Shown one piece after another: positions 24,351-33,293 of a stretch of DNA of 64,000 bases. The notes beneath the pieces were generated by a model. The model made no database searches. It was given only the letters and a program-made list of their open reading frames with translations, and was not told the origin of the DNA. The stretch comes from Corynebacterium sp. ES2730-CONJ (GTDB lineage Bacteria; Actinomycetota; Actinomycetes; Mycobacteriales; Mycobacteriaceae). Numbering within the stretch: the first letter of the stretch is position 1; the number at the start of each line of letters is the position of its first letter. The position numbers and the translations under genes were made by a program. Location: assembly GCF_024834055.1 (NCBI RefSeq), contig NZ_JANUXZ010000006.1, positions 1 to 64,000 of the forward strand. The letters are read 5' to 3'.

Positions 24351-26243
24351 GGAGAATATCCGCTCGATGAGTTCTCGACGGGCCTGCTCAAGGGCCACCA
24401 AATCGGCGAAGAGATCACGGTAGGAATCACCGTCCTCGTCGGGGCGCATTCTTTGCAGCTGGCTTTTCAAAATGGCAATCTGATTACCTACTCGCTTCTC
24501 CTGCAGGCGTGAGAGGGCCTTCGTAGCATAGGCATCAAGATCTGATGGATCATCAAAATCAGTGTGGAATTCTTCCACTACGAGTTCCGAAAGCACGGAG
24601 CGTCCAATAAGGTCAGGAATTTTTTCTGCCACCTGGGCGATGAAATCTTCAGCAGCGTGCTCACAACCCCCGACCTTAGCAATGGCCCGGGCGATCACCT
24701 TATAGGTCTCGTGCCCAAAGCTCTCCTCACTCAATCCGTCGAAAAAGCTCCCCGCGGTCTGAGGAAATTGCAGCGCCAGTTTCAACACTTCCCGCTCCGG
24801 CCATAGCTGACTATCTTTAGGATCGGGGTGGCTGAGCATCTGGGTGGCAGGAGCCTGGTCGGTGTTGGGAGAAAAGCGTTGGGCACGCCTAGGCGGTTGG
24901 GATTGTTGAGGGGATTTCGCTGCCGCTCGTACCTGGTTGAGAACCTCTCTTTCGTTGGGCCAGCCCACCCATCCGGCGAGTTGCCGTGCGTACTCGTCTC
25001 GCAGCGCCCGGTCATGTATACCAGCGACGATAGGGACGGTGCGCCGCAGGGCTTGGAGGCGCCCTTCGGCGGAATCAAGGGGGTAGTCACTGATGAGGTT
25101 GCGAATGATAAATTCAAACATTGGTTGGCGCTGCGCCACCAGATCCCGCAGAGCTGCATCGCCTTTTTCCAGCCGCAAATCGCACGGGTCCATCCCGTCG
25201 GGAGCGACGGAGACATAGGACTGTCCGGTGAATTTTTGATCCCCATCGAAGGCACGCACCGCGGCTTTTTTCCCGGCTTCATCGCCGTCGAAGGTATAGA
25301 TTAATTCACCGCGGAAATAGCTATCGTCAAGCATGAGCCGCCGAATCATCTGGAGGTGATCCGGGCCGAAAGCGGTACCGCAGGACGCTACAGCCGTGTC
25401 GACGCCGGCCGCGTGCATAGCCATGACATCGGTATAGCCTTCGACGACCACGCACTGATGCTTGTGGGCGATACTTTTTTTGGCTTTATCTAAACCAAAG
25501 AGCACCTTGGACTTCTTATACAAGATGGTCTCAGGGGTATTCATATATTTTCCCAAAGTGTCGTCATCGAACAGCTTGCGGGCGCCGAAGCCGATAACAT
25601 CACTGGAGGTGGATTTAATGGGCCATATTAGCCGCCGCCTGAAACGATCCACGGGGCCGCGTTTGCCCATGGTAGAAATTCCGGCCGCCTCCAACTCTTT
25701 GAAACTAAAGGATTTCAGCAGGTGCTTGGTCGTGGTATCCCACCCTTCAGGTGCGTAGCCGCATTCGAAGGTATAGATAAGATCCTTGCTAAAGCCTCGG
25801 TCAAGCAGGAAACGGCGCGCCGTCTCTGCCTCGGGAGTTTCAAGTTGTTCCCGGTAGAAGCGGTGAGCGGCCCGATTGGCTTCAATCAGACGTTTGCGGG
25901 TGCCGGGCTCAACGGCCGGCGCACCTGTGGTTCCGCCTTGGTAATTGATGCGGTAATGGATGTGCTCGGCCACTGCTTCCACTGCCTCAGGAAAGGACAT
26001 ATGTTCCATTTCCATGAGGAAGGTAAAAACATCTCCGCCTTTTCCTGTGGAAAAGCAGTGGAAATAGCCGTGTTGCGGGCGCACATGAAAAGACGGAGTC
26101 TTTTCATCCTTAAAGGGGCTTAAGCCCTTGAGGCTATCGGCTCCGGCGGGTTTGAGCTGGACGTACTCGCCGACGATCTCCTCGATCGCTGCCTGTTCGC
26201 GTATGGCCTGAATATCAGATTCCGGAATTCGTCCTTTGCCCAT
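24348..26243 (-). CDS. dnaG: DNA primase with degenerate zinc finger
   Basis: 631 residues from ATG 26243 (a TTG six codons upstream is possible). Synthesises RNA primers for replication. N-terminal CHC2 region, RNAP/TOPRIM core (VVVEGYTDVMAM, YTFDGDEAGKKAA) and C-terminal helicase-binding part are all present. The zinc finger is odd: where primases read CPFH...HCFGC, this one has S42-P-F-K45 and C63-F-S-T66, so three of the four ligands are gone although the surrounding residues are conserved (SFHVRP, GGDVF). The rest looks functional. It is 40 bp downstream of glmS on the same strand. Confidence 0.97.
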   Translation of the reverse strand: MGKGRIPESDIQAIREQAAIEEIVGEYVQLKPAGADSLKGLSPFKDEKTPSFHVRPQHGYFHCFSTGKGGDVFTFLMEMEHMSFPEAVEAVAEHIHYRINYQGGTTGAPAVEPGTRKRLIEANRAAHRFYREQLETPEAETARRFLLDRGFSKDLIYTFECGYAPEGWDTTTKHLLKSFSFKELEAAGISTMGKRGPVDRFRRRLIWPIKSTSSDVIGFGARKLFDDDTLGKYMNTPETILYKKSKVLFGLDKAKKSIAHKHQCVVVEGYTDVMAMHAAGVDTAVASCGTAFGPDHLQMIRRLMLDDSYFRGELIYTFDGDEAGKKAAVRAFDGDQKFTGQSYVSVAPDGMDPCDLRLEKGDAALRDLVAQRQPMFEFIIRNLISDYPLDSAEGRLQALRRTVPIVAGIHDRALRDEYARQLAGWVGWPNEREVLNQVRAAAKSPQQSQPPRRAQRFSPNTDQAPATQMLSHPDPKDSQLWPEREVLKLALQFPQTAGSFFDGLSEESFGHETYKVIARAIAKVGGCEHAAEDFIAQVAEKIPDLIGRSVLSELVVEEFHTDFDDPSDLDAYATKALSRLQEKRVGNQIAILKSQLQRMRPDEDGDSYRDLFADLVALEQARRELIERIFS

Positions 26244-26283
26244 AGTGTATGAGTGTAACAAGAGCCGATAATTTTTCCGCTCC

Positions 26284-28137
26284 CTATTCCACCGTCACAC
26301 TTTTTGCGAGATTGCGCGGCTGGTCCACGTCATAGCCCTTGGCTTTAGCGACGGCTGCTGCAAAGATCTGCAAGGGCACGGTTGCAACCAATGGCTGCAT
26401 GAGGCTGGGGGTGGTGGGAACGCGGATAATATGGTGCGCGCATTCTGTCACCTTCTCATCCCCTTCCTCGGCGATCACGATGGTATAGGCGCCGCGGGCA
26501 TTAACTTCTTGAATGCTCGAGAGCACTTTGGCGTGTAGTAATCCTCGTCCTCTCGGGCTAGGAACCACCATGAAGATAGGCTGCCCTTTTTCAACGAGGG
26601 CGATGGGGCCGTGCTTGAGTTCGCCCGCGGCGAACCCTTCCGCATGAATATAGGCGATTTCCTTGAGCTTTAAAGCCCCTTCGAGGGCGACGGGGAAGCC
26701 AACATGGCGACCAAGGAAGAGGACAGATTGTGCCGTAGAGAGCCTGCGCCCTAGGTGTTGAATATCAGGCTCGGATTCTAAAACTCGTGCGATCTTCTCT
26801 GGGATGCGGCGCAGTTCCCCGTAAATGGCTGCTACTTCGTCGCTGAACATATTTCCGCGCAATTGCGCAAGGTAGAGTCCAAGGATATAGGAAGCGGTGA
26901 TCTGGGCTAGGAATGCTTTCGTGGAGGCCACAGCGATTTCGGGTCCGGCGTGCGTATAAATTACTGCATCGGATTCTCGCGGGATTGTGGATCCGTGGGT
27001 ATTGCAGATGGCCACCACTTTGGCTCCTTGTTCACGGGCATGGCGAACCGCCATGAGGGTATCCATAGTCTCCCCAGACTGGGAGACCGCCACAACGAGG
27101 GTCTTTTCGTTCACGATGGGATCGCGATAACGGAATTCATGGGCGAGTTCCACTTCCGTAGGGATCCGGCACCAGTGTTCGATGGCATAGCGCGCCACCA
27201 GGCCAGAATAGGCGGCGGTACCACAGGCGATGACAATGATCTTATCCACCGACCGCAGAATGCTCTCGTCGATATGGAGTTCGTCTAGAACAATATGGCC
27301 GGTGGCATCGACCCTCCCGAGAAGAGTATCGCGAACGGCGGCGGGCTGGTCGTGGATTTCCTTTTCCATAAAGGAGTCGAAGCCCTCTTTTTCGGCGGCT
27401 TTGGCATCCCACTCCACCCTGAATGCGCTTCCTGTGATGGGGGCTCCGTCGAAGTCGGTGATCTCGTATCCGGTGGCGGTAGCCGTCACGATGCTGTCAT
27501 TTGCTATCTCAACGGCATCCCTGGTGTAGTCGATGAAGCCGGAGACATCGGAACTGAGGAAGATCTCGTTATGGCCCACACCGAGTACTAGAGGAGAATT
27601 GCGGCGAGCGGCCACGATTCGGTCGGGGGCATTCTGGTGTATGGCCAGGAGTGTAAACGCTCCTTCCAGCCGCTGGCAGACAGCCCGCATTGCGGATTCG
27701 AGATCACCCAACTGATGTAGCTCATAGGCAATAAGGTGAGCGACAATCTCGGTATCGGTATCAGAAATAATTTCGATGCCAGTGCTTATTAGCTCGGCTT
27801 TTAATTCAGCAAAATTCTCAATGATGCCGTTGTGAACGAGTGCAAGCGCCCCATGATCGGCTAGGTGCGGGTGCGCATTGGCATCGGTGGGACCACCGTG
27901 GGTTGCCCACCTGGTGTGTCCGATCCCGATCCGAGAAGGCTGCACAGGATGAGCCGCGATCTCTGCTTCGAGGTCTTTGACCTTCCCGGCTTTTTTGCGC
28001 ATATACAGCTGCTCGTTAGCTATGAGCGCCACACCAGCAGAATCGTAACCTCGGTATTCGAGGCGCTTGAGTCCCTGAAGGACCACGTCGAGAGCTTGGG
28101 GTTGATCTTGGCCAATATATCCTACAATTCCGCACAT
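26284..28137 (-). CDS. glmS: Glutamine-fructose-6-phosphate aminotransferase
   Basis: 617 residues, MCGIVGYIG with the catalytic C2 exposed after Met removal. Glutaminase domain (1-240: GIGHTRWATHG, HNGIIENF), then two SIS isomerase domains (SQSGETMDTL, STKAFLAQI) and the C-terminal DQPRNLAKSVTVE. Makes glucosamine-6-phosphate, the first committed step to UDP-GlcNAc for peptidoglycan. Full length. No glmS ribozyme-like sequence is evident upstream, as expected in actinobacteria. Confidence 0.98.
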   Translation of the reverse strand: MCGIVGYIGQDQPQALDVVLQGLKRLEYRGYDSAGVALIANEQLYMRKKAGKVKDLEAEIAAHPVQPSRIGIGHTRWATHGGPTDANAHPHLADHGALALVHNGIIENFAELKAELISTGIEIISDTDTEIVAHLIAYELHQLGDLESAMRAVCQRLEGAFTLLAIHQNAPDRIVAARRNSPLVLGVGHNEIFLSSDVSGFIDYTRDAVEIANDSIVTATATGYEITDFDGAPITGSAFRVEWDAKAAEKEGFDSFMEKEIHDQPAAVRDTLLGRVDATGHIVLDELHIDESILRSVDKIIVIACGTAAYSGLVARYAIEHWCRIPTEVELAHEFRYRDPIVNEKTLVVAVSQSGETMDTLMAVRHAREQGAKVVAICNTHGSTIPRESDAVIYTHAGPEIAVASTKAFLAQITASYILGLYLAQLRGNMFSDEVAAIYGELRRIPEKIARVLESEPDIQHLGRRLSTAQSVLFLGRHVGFPVALEGALKLKEIAYIHAEGFAAGELKHGPIALVEKGQPIFMVVPSPRGRGLLHAKVLSSIQEVNARGAYTIVIAEEGDEKVTECAHHIIRVPTTPSLMQPLVATVPLQIFAAAVAKAKGYDVDQPRNLAKSVTVE

Positions 28138-28208
28138 AGTCCCAAATGTACTGCAGCTCTGCTTTCTTGCACTAATTTTTTTTTAAAAATCTGCGAGAAT
28201 ATATAACT

Positions 28209-28637
28209 ATGCGTCGACTCCTCGTAGCCCTCGGTGGTGTGATGATAATAGCCATGTTTTTCTTCGGCGAAGAGTTTAACACCGATATGAGCTACCCAGA
28301 TTTTCCAGGTAATGCTTTTTCCGAGTGTTATGTTAAAGATCTCCCCGACCAAGCGTGGGAGACTATCCGCGATATCCGCAGTGGTGGGCCGTATGATTTT
28401 CCGGCCGATGATAATCGGCACTTTGGCAATTACGAGGGATTGCTTCCTTTAGACTCGCAGTACCGCGAGTACACAGTTAAAACTCCAGGCCTCAACCATC
28501 GCGGCCCCCTGCGCATCGTCACAGGTGGTGGAAGTGACACAGACCCGGATAGGTGGTACTTCTCCCCCGATCATTATCAGTCTTTCTGCCTGATCCCTGA
28601 TGCGGAGAGTAATCGCCTAACTGAAGTAGGACCGTAG
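28209..28637 (+). CDS. Secreted guanyl-specific ribonuclease (RNase Sa/barnase family)
   Basis: 142 residues. N-terminal hydrophobic segment (LLVALGGVMIIAMFFFG) is a signal or anchor. The mature part matches RNase Sa: HFGNYEGLLP, REYTVKTPG with catalytic base E87, LRIVTGG with R102, and SPDHYQSFCLI with catalytic H122; C40 and C127 fit the single disulfide of that enzyme. It should cut single-stranded RNA after guanosine outside the membrane. No barstar-like inhibitor gene is adjacent. Its last 21 bp overlap the convergent dgt gene. Divergent from glmS. Confidence 0.88.
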   Translation: MRRLLVALGGVMIIAMFFFGEEFNTDMSYPDFPGNAFSECYVKDLPDQAWETIRDIRSGGPYDFPADDNRHFGNYEGLLPLDSQYREYTVKTPGLNHRGPLRIVTGGGSDTDPDRWYFSPDHYQSFCLIPDAESNRLTEVGP

Positions 28638-29894
28638 CTCAGCGCTACGGTGCGCCACTCGCTCGAGGCGCGACTCTGTCATGGAGGCAATGGCATCGAT
28701 TATTACCCGCTGACGCTGGGCTGAGGTTTGGGCCCGCTCGAAAAAATATTCGTAGAGCGGATCAAGGGCACCTGGACCCGAGGCCTCAAGATAATCATAG
28801 ACTCGGAAGAGTCGATCGCGTTGTCGATCTTGACGCTGCTGGTGGTGCTCGTCTTCCATAACATACAGCACCGCAATGGTTTTGAGTAAGGTGACTTCGT
28901 TCACAACGGTCTCAGGTACCACGAGTGTGCCTAAGCAGCGTCCGACGGGCATATCGTTGGCTAACCGGGTTGCGGCGACTACCGCCGAGATATACCGACC
29001 AACGAGCTGCGAGGTCAAAGCCTTGAGATCACAATAGCCTTGAAAAGTCCCCGAGAAGTCTGCGGCGCGTTTGACCACCGGTAATTCCCGCAGTGCGCCG
29101 GCTGCATCGATGAGGCCGTCGATATTACCTCCGAAAGCCTCCGCACCTTTATCCGCAAGCGCAGCCAGCTCGACGAAATCCCAGAGCACTGCTAGATCAA
29201 TGCGGCCGGACACGATCCCGTCCTCGACATCGTGAACGCTGTAGGCGATATCGTCCGAAAAATCCATAGTTTGGGCTTCCATGGAGCTTTGTTGATCCTC
29301 ATGTCCGGCGCGCACCCACTCAAGAAGCTCCGCGTCCTCGTCATAGCAGCCGTATTTACGGTTGGTGCTGCCGTCAGGGTTGGTGCGTGTGCGTGGATAT
29401 TTACATGCCGCATCCAAACTGGCGCGCGTGAGGTTGAGTCCTACACTCTCCCCTGAATCAAGAAGCACTTTTGGTTCTAAGCGGCTTAGGATGCGCAGGG
29501 TCTGAGCATTACCTTCGAAGCCTCCGCACTCGGTGGCGAGCATATTGAGGGCTTGTTCCCCGTTGTGGCCGTAAGGCGGATGCCCAATATCGTGGGTGAG
29601 TCCGGCCATCTCGCAGAGATCGGCATTCAGCCCCAGGGACGACCCGATACCGCGGGCAATCTGAGCTACCTCGAGCGAATGGGTGAGCCGAGTGCGGGGG
29701 GTGTCTCCGTCGCGGGGACCTACGACTTGGGTTTTGTCAGCAAGGCGCCGCAGGGCTGCTGAGTGCAGGACCCGTGCGCGATCACGGGCGAACGGTCCGC
29801 GTTCCTCAGGGGTGGAAGCCAAACCGTGGTGCTTAGCAGGCTCCTCATAAAGCCGCTGACGGTCATGGTCGGAGTAGCCGTATGCGGAAATCAT
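28617..29894 (-). CDS. dgt: Deoxyguanosinetriphosphate triphosphohydrolase-like protein
   Basis: 425 residues. HD-domain nuclease of the dNTPase family: RTRLTHSLEVAQ (first His), GLTHDIGHPPYGHNGE (HD pair) and DFSDDIAYSVHDVEDG (last Asp). Splits dNTPs into nucleoside and triphosphate, controlling dNTP pools. In mycobacteria dgt sits next to dnaG as well (Rv2344c/Rv2343c); here glmS and an RNase gene lie between. The YdcF gene stops 4 bp upstream, so the two are an operon. Confidence 0.95.
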   Translation of the reverse strand: MISAYGYSDHDRQRLYEEPAKHHGLASTPEERGPFARDRARVLHSAALRRLADKTQVVGPRDGDTPRTRLTHSLEVAQIARGIGSSLGLNADLCEMAGLTHDIGHPPYGHNGEQALNMLATECGGFEGNAQTLRILSRLEPKVLLDSGESVGLNLTRASLDAACKYPRTRTNPDGSTNRKYGCYDEDAELLEWVRAGHEDQQSSMEAQTMDFSDDIAYSVHDVEDGIVSGRIDLAVLWDFVELAALADKGAEAFGGNIDGLIDAAGALRELPVVKRAADFSGTFQGYCDLKALTSQLVGRYISAVVAATRLANDMPVGRCLGTLVVPETVVNEVTLLKTIAVLYVMEDEHHQQRQDRQRDRLFRVYDYLEASGPGALDPLYEYFFERAQTSAQRQRVIIDAIASMTESRLERVAHRSAELRSYFS

Positions 29895-29898
29895 GCAC

Positions 29899-30549
29899 CT
29901 ATTCTAAGGCTTTTTCCAATAGCTTTGCCCGAGCAAGGCGGTGTGGTGTGAAGTATGCCTGGAGGCGGCGAAGCCAGCGCTGGACGACTTTGGCCAGCCT
30001 GGGCGAGATAAAGCGCTCAACTGCTAATACTGTCACTCCTCCCATTTCGTGAATGAGCGGACCCACTTTTACTACACCTGAATGATAAGGCGTAGGTGAC
30101 AGCTGAAAATCAAAGCCTTCCAGTTCCCCCAAAAGACGCACCCGCAAGGCATGGGAGGGGTGAGTAATCACGATCCACGGTGGTGGGCACATAGCTGCGA
30201 CATCGATAAGGGAGCCGCGGGTGTCATGACCTGAGGCGATCACCCGGATCTTGTCCGCTGCTACCCCCATCTCTTCAAGAGTCTGGCGGCCCACGTCGGC
30301 CTCAGAGTGGGATTCTCCCGGCATCTTTCCGCCCACCGTCATGATCTCTTGATTGCGATCACGCTGGTGAAGCTCTGCAGCCCACTTAAGGCGCTGGGCG
30401 AATATGGGCGATGGCCGGCCCTCTTTTTGGGCTGCACCTAGTACGAGAAACGGGGCGTGCGTATGGGGCACGCTGCCTGTGCGCAGCACCCCGTAGCTCC
30501 AGATCGTGAGGCCTAGAAAAAAGGGCGGGAGGAGGACGAGACGAAACAT
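29899..30549 (-). CDS. YdcF family (DUF218) membrane-anchored protein
   Basis: 216 residues. N-terminal membrane helix (LVLLPPFFLGLTIWSYGVL), then a DUF218 domain: FLVLGAAQKEGRPSPIFAQRL, VGGKMPGESHSEADVGRQ, and ITHPSHALR. Family members (SanA, YdcF, ElyC) are linked to envelope polysaccharide metabolism, and some bind SAM. The domain probably faces outward. Ends 4 bp before dgt. Confidence 0.9.
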   Translation of the reverse strand: MFRLVLLPPFFLGLTIWSYGVLRTGSVPHTHAPFLVLGAAQKEGRPSPIFAQRLKWAAELHQRDRNQEIMTVGGKMPGESHSEADVGRQTLEEMGVAADKIRVIASGHDTRGSLIDVAAMCPPPWIVITHPSHALRVRLLGELEGFDFQLSPTPYHSGVVKVGPLIHEMGGVTVLAVERFISPRLAKVVQRWLRRLQAYFTPHRLARAKLLEKALE

Positions 30550-30605
30550 GGGTGCCAGTGTAATCGCCCCTAGAGATATGGCTGTGATTAGCTATTGTAG
30601 AGGGT

Positions 30606-32672
30606 ATGACATCATTGCTATCACGCACCTTTACTACTGCCGTGGGGATCTTGGGATTCAGCGTCTGCGGATTCTTAGCAGCTGCTCCCCTGGCCTATGC
30701 CAGCACCCTGAACGTTATCGCGGAACCCGCGGTGAGCTATCCCCAAGTCGTGACTGATTTCACCGATCGCTTAAGCGCCAATGATATCGAGTGGATTAAT
30801 GAGCGTGCTGCTGATTATGCTGCCGGTGAGGATGGCACGTTTACCTTGGTAATGGTCAATGATTTTGATGGCTTGACCCCCGAGGCTTGGAGTGAGCAGG
30901 TCCTCAATGAGGGTGCGGCGCGCCCCCGGGATATCATTATGGTGATTGGGGCGAATAGTTATGGTTTTACCGGTGGCTCTGGCTTTAGTTCCGCTGAGCT
31001 CGATGCCATGTGGAATGCCTCCTCGCAGGCGTTGAGTGCGAGAGATTTTGCGGGATCTGCCGTGGCGTTGATGGATGCCGCACATCCTGCCGGCACCATG
31101 ATTGCCGTAGATCCTGCCTCGGACTCAGACGGTTCGTGGGGATGGGTTGTCGGAGGTCTCGGCGCCACTGCCCTGGCGGGAGGGGGGATATATGCCGCAA
31201 CTCGTCGGAAGTCGAAGAAATCTTCTCAGGAGATTTTAGAGAAGGCGCGCGCTCTTGATCCCGCCCAGCCCTCTGCGTTGCAGCAACTACCGCTGGATAC
31301 TTTAGAGCAGCTTGCTGCTGAGGAGTTGGTGAGTACCGATGAATCGATTCAGCGGGCGCGCACCGAGCTCGATATCGCTATGGCAGAATTTGGGGCCGAA
31401 CGCACTCGGGCCTTCACCAGCGCAATGAATCATTCCACACATACCTTGCAGAAGGCCTTTGAATTAAAGCGCCAACTCGACGGCGGCCTCTATGCGGGCG
31501 AGGTCGAAAAACGCGGATTGCTCGTCGATATTATTTCCTCGTGTGGCCAAGCCGATGATGCACTCGAGGCACAGGCAAATAATTTTGCCCAGTTGCGCAA
31601 CCTACTTGTCCACGCCCAGGATAATTTAGACCGAATTACGCGAGAGACAGTGGAATTATATGCACGTCTCCCTGAGGCTGAGGCGCAGCTCGACGCCCTC
31701 AAGGAAGAATTTGAGGAGCCAATCTTAAGCCCGATCGCTCATAATATTGAGATCGCCCAAGCCGCCCTCAAAGAAGCTGACCAGCAGCTTGATATCGGGC
31801 GCAGTCTCCTTAATCGCCCCGCAGGTGAACAAGGTGGGCTCGTCGATGCCATTCGCCTGGCCGAAGCCGCGAGTGCGCAAACTGATCGGATGCTTAAAGC
31901 TATCGAACATGCGCACAGTGATATTAGTCGCGCGCGTGCAGGCATCGGAGGTCTCATTACCGAAATTGAGGAGGAGATCCAGCAAGCCATAGATATTCGC
32001 GCGCAGGGCGAATCTCAGGGGACTCCGATGAATTGGCAGGCTGTGGAAGAGACTATTGAGCAGGCGCGCCACGTGGTTGAGCAAGCTCGGACGAATGCCC
32101 AGACTGATCCCCTGGGTACCTGGACTCTATTGAGTGATTGCGATGCGCGTCTTGATGAGATGCTCGAGCAAATCCAGGAGGGTACCACAAGTCATGCTCG
32201 CCTTCTGCAGGTATATACGCAACAAGCTGATGTCGCTGCTGCTCATATTCGGGCCGCGCGGGATCTGATTTCTACGCGAGGGCGCATCGTCCGGGCGGGG
32301 GCGCGCACCAAGTTGGCGGAGGCTGAGCGGTCCTATGCACAGGCTGAAAATGAACGTAACCGTCATACCCGTCAGGCTATTAATTACGCAAGGCAGGCGG
32401 CTCAATTAGCCCAGTCCGCGCTCACCTTAGCGCAACGCGATGATGACGATTACCGGATGCGTCACTCCACTCCGCGTTCCGGGGGTGGAACAGGTTCATT
32501 TGTCGCCGGAATGGTCATTAATGAACTTCTGAGCGGTGGCCGCCGCGGCGGGGGCTTCGGCGGAGGTTTTGGTGGCGGTTTCGGCGGCGGAGGCTTTGGG
32601 GGAGGCGGTTTTGGGGGCGGCTCCCGCGGCGGCGGTTTCGGCGGTGGCGGCTCCCGCGGAGGCAGCTTCTAG
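30606..32672 (+). CDS. TPM domain membrane protein with coiled-coil and Gly-rich tail
   Basis: 688 residues, counterpart of mycobacterial Rv2345. A signal peptide (about 1-32) is followed by a TPM (YgcG-like) domain at about 45-160 (LSANDIEWINERAADYA, RPRDIIMVIG), a membrane helix at about 178-197 (WGWVVGGLGATALAGGGIYA), a long charged coiled-coil region (200-610) and a tail of Gly/Ser/Arg/Phe repeats from about 630 (GGGFGGGFGG...). The tail is typical of the family. Role unclear; TPM proteins have been linked to membrane protein repair or phosphatase activity. Ends at a strong terminator. Confidence 0.9.
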   Translation: MTSLLSRTFTTAVGILGFSVCGFLAAAPLAYASTLNVIAEPAVSYPQVVTDFTDRLSANDIEWINERAADYAAGEDGTFTLVMVNDFDGLTPEAWSEQVLNEGAARPRDIIMVIGANSYGFTGGSGFSSAELDAMWNASSQALSARDFAGSAVALMDAAHPAGTMIAVDPASDSDGSWGWVVGGLGATALAGGGIYAATRRKSKKSSQEILEKARALDPAQPSALQQLPLDTLEQLAAEELVSTDESIQRARTELDIAMAEFGAERTRAFTSAMNHSTHTLQKAFELKRQLDGGLYAGEVEKRGLLVDIISSCGQADDALEAQANNFAQLRNLLVHAQDNLDRITRETVELYARLPEAEAQLDALKEEFEEPILSPIAHNIEIAQAALKEADQQLDIGRSLLNRPAGEQGGLVDAIRLAEAASAQTDRMLKAIEHAHSDISRARAGIGGLITEIEEEIQQAIDIRAQGESQGTPMNWQAVEETIEQARHVVEQARTNAQTDPLGTWTLLSDCDARLDEMLEQIQEGTTSHARLLQVYTQQADVAAAHIRAARDLISTRGRIVRAGARTKLAEAERSYAQAENERNRHTRQAINYARQAAQLAQSALTLAQRDDDDYRMRHSTPRSGGGTGSFVAGMVINELLSGGRRGGGFGGGFGGGFGGGGFGGGGFGGGSRGGGFGGGGSRGGSF

Positions 32673-32675
32673 TCC

Positions 32676-32718
32676 CAAAAAGATCCGGTTCACAGGCTAT
32701 GTGAACCGGATCTTTTTT
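32676..32718. terminator. Bidirectional terminator
   Basis: AAAAAGATCCGGTTCACA, short loop, TGTGAACCGGATCTTTTTT: an 11-14 bp stem with T-runs on both strands, shared by the TPM gene and the minus-strand gene ending at 32734. Confidence 0.95.
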
Positions 32719-32733
32719 ATTGGGTCAGTGCGA

Positions 32734-33288
32734 TTAGGTCAGCAGGGTGAATATTGTAATCGCAATGGCCATGAGGGAGGTGAGGATGAGCGCCAGAGTC
32801 ATTGACATCATCTTCGACTCTAATTGCGTGCGAGTCACCCACGAGAGGAATACGCGCTGCTCAGGGCTTAGAATATCGTCGGTACTGCGCCCGGTCTCGT
32901 CGGCGAATTCGGTAATGGCTTTCCGAACCCCGTTATTGCCGCCAGAAAACTGCCCGACTTTGCGATTGGTGGCGTCGAGGTATACCCAATCTTGACCACC
33001 TTCATTGACGGCTCGGATTTTAGTTCCGGCAAGATCGATGGTGATCTCATGCGATCGACCAAAGGGCTTATCGCCAGTGGTTGCGCGATACACCTGCGCG
33101 GTTGGCAGCGTGGCCTCGAGCTCGTTCTTATCGGCGCGTACCTTCCACGGACTAGTTCCCACCATGGCAGTATCGGGCTCGGAGCCGACCTTGAGTGGGA
33201 ATACCGCGATTTCATCTTCCACGGGGTCGAGCAGGCGTGCAAACTCGCCCGTGCGCTTGGCCCACTGGGTGTATATGGGATCGGACAT
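32734..33288 (-). CDS. Corynebacterial conserved-type hypothetical membrane protein
   Basis: 184 residues from ATG 33288 (5 bp after the glyS stop); a TTG at 33300 would overlap glyS. An N-terminal beta-rich soluble domain (DPIYTQWAKRTGEFARLL... TIDLAGTKIRAVNEGGQDW) is followed by a helix ending in a C-terminal membrane anchor (MTLALILTSLMAIAITIFTLL). This is a tail-anchored layout. I do not recognise a family. Placed directly behind glyS, so probably co-transcribed. Confidence 0.75.
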   Translation of the reverse strand: MSDPIYTQWAKRTGEFARLLDPVEDEIAVFPLKVGSEPDTAMVGTSPWKVRADKNELEATLPTAQVYRATTGDKPFGRSHEITIDLAGTKIRAVNEGGQDWVYLDATNRKVGQFSGGNNGVRKAITEFADETGRSTDDILSPEQRVFLSWVTRTQLESKMMSMTLALILTSLMAIAITIFTLLT

Positions 33289-33293
33289 ATTTG

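Noticed and set aside
31739..32084. Two minus-strand frames opposite the coiled-coil part of the TPM protein
   Set aside because: Shadow frames of a regular heptad-like sequence.
32496..32693. Ala-rich minus-strand frame over the end of the TPM gene
   Set aside because: It is the shadow of the Gly-rich repeat tail (GGC/GCC codons read in reverse) and has no ribosome site.
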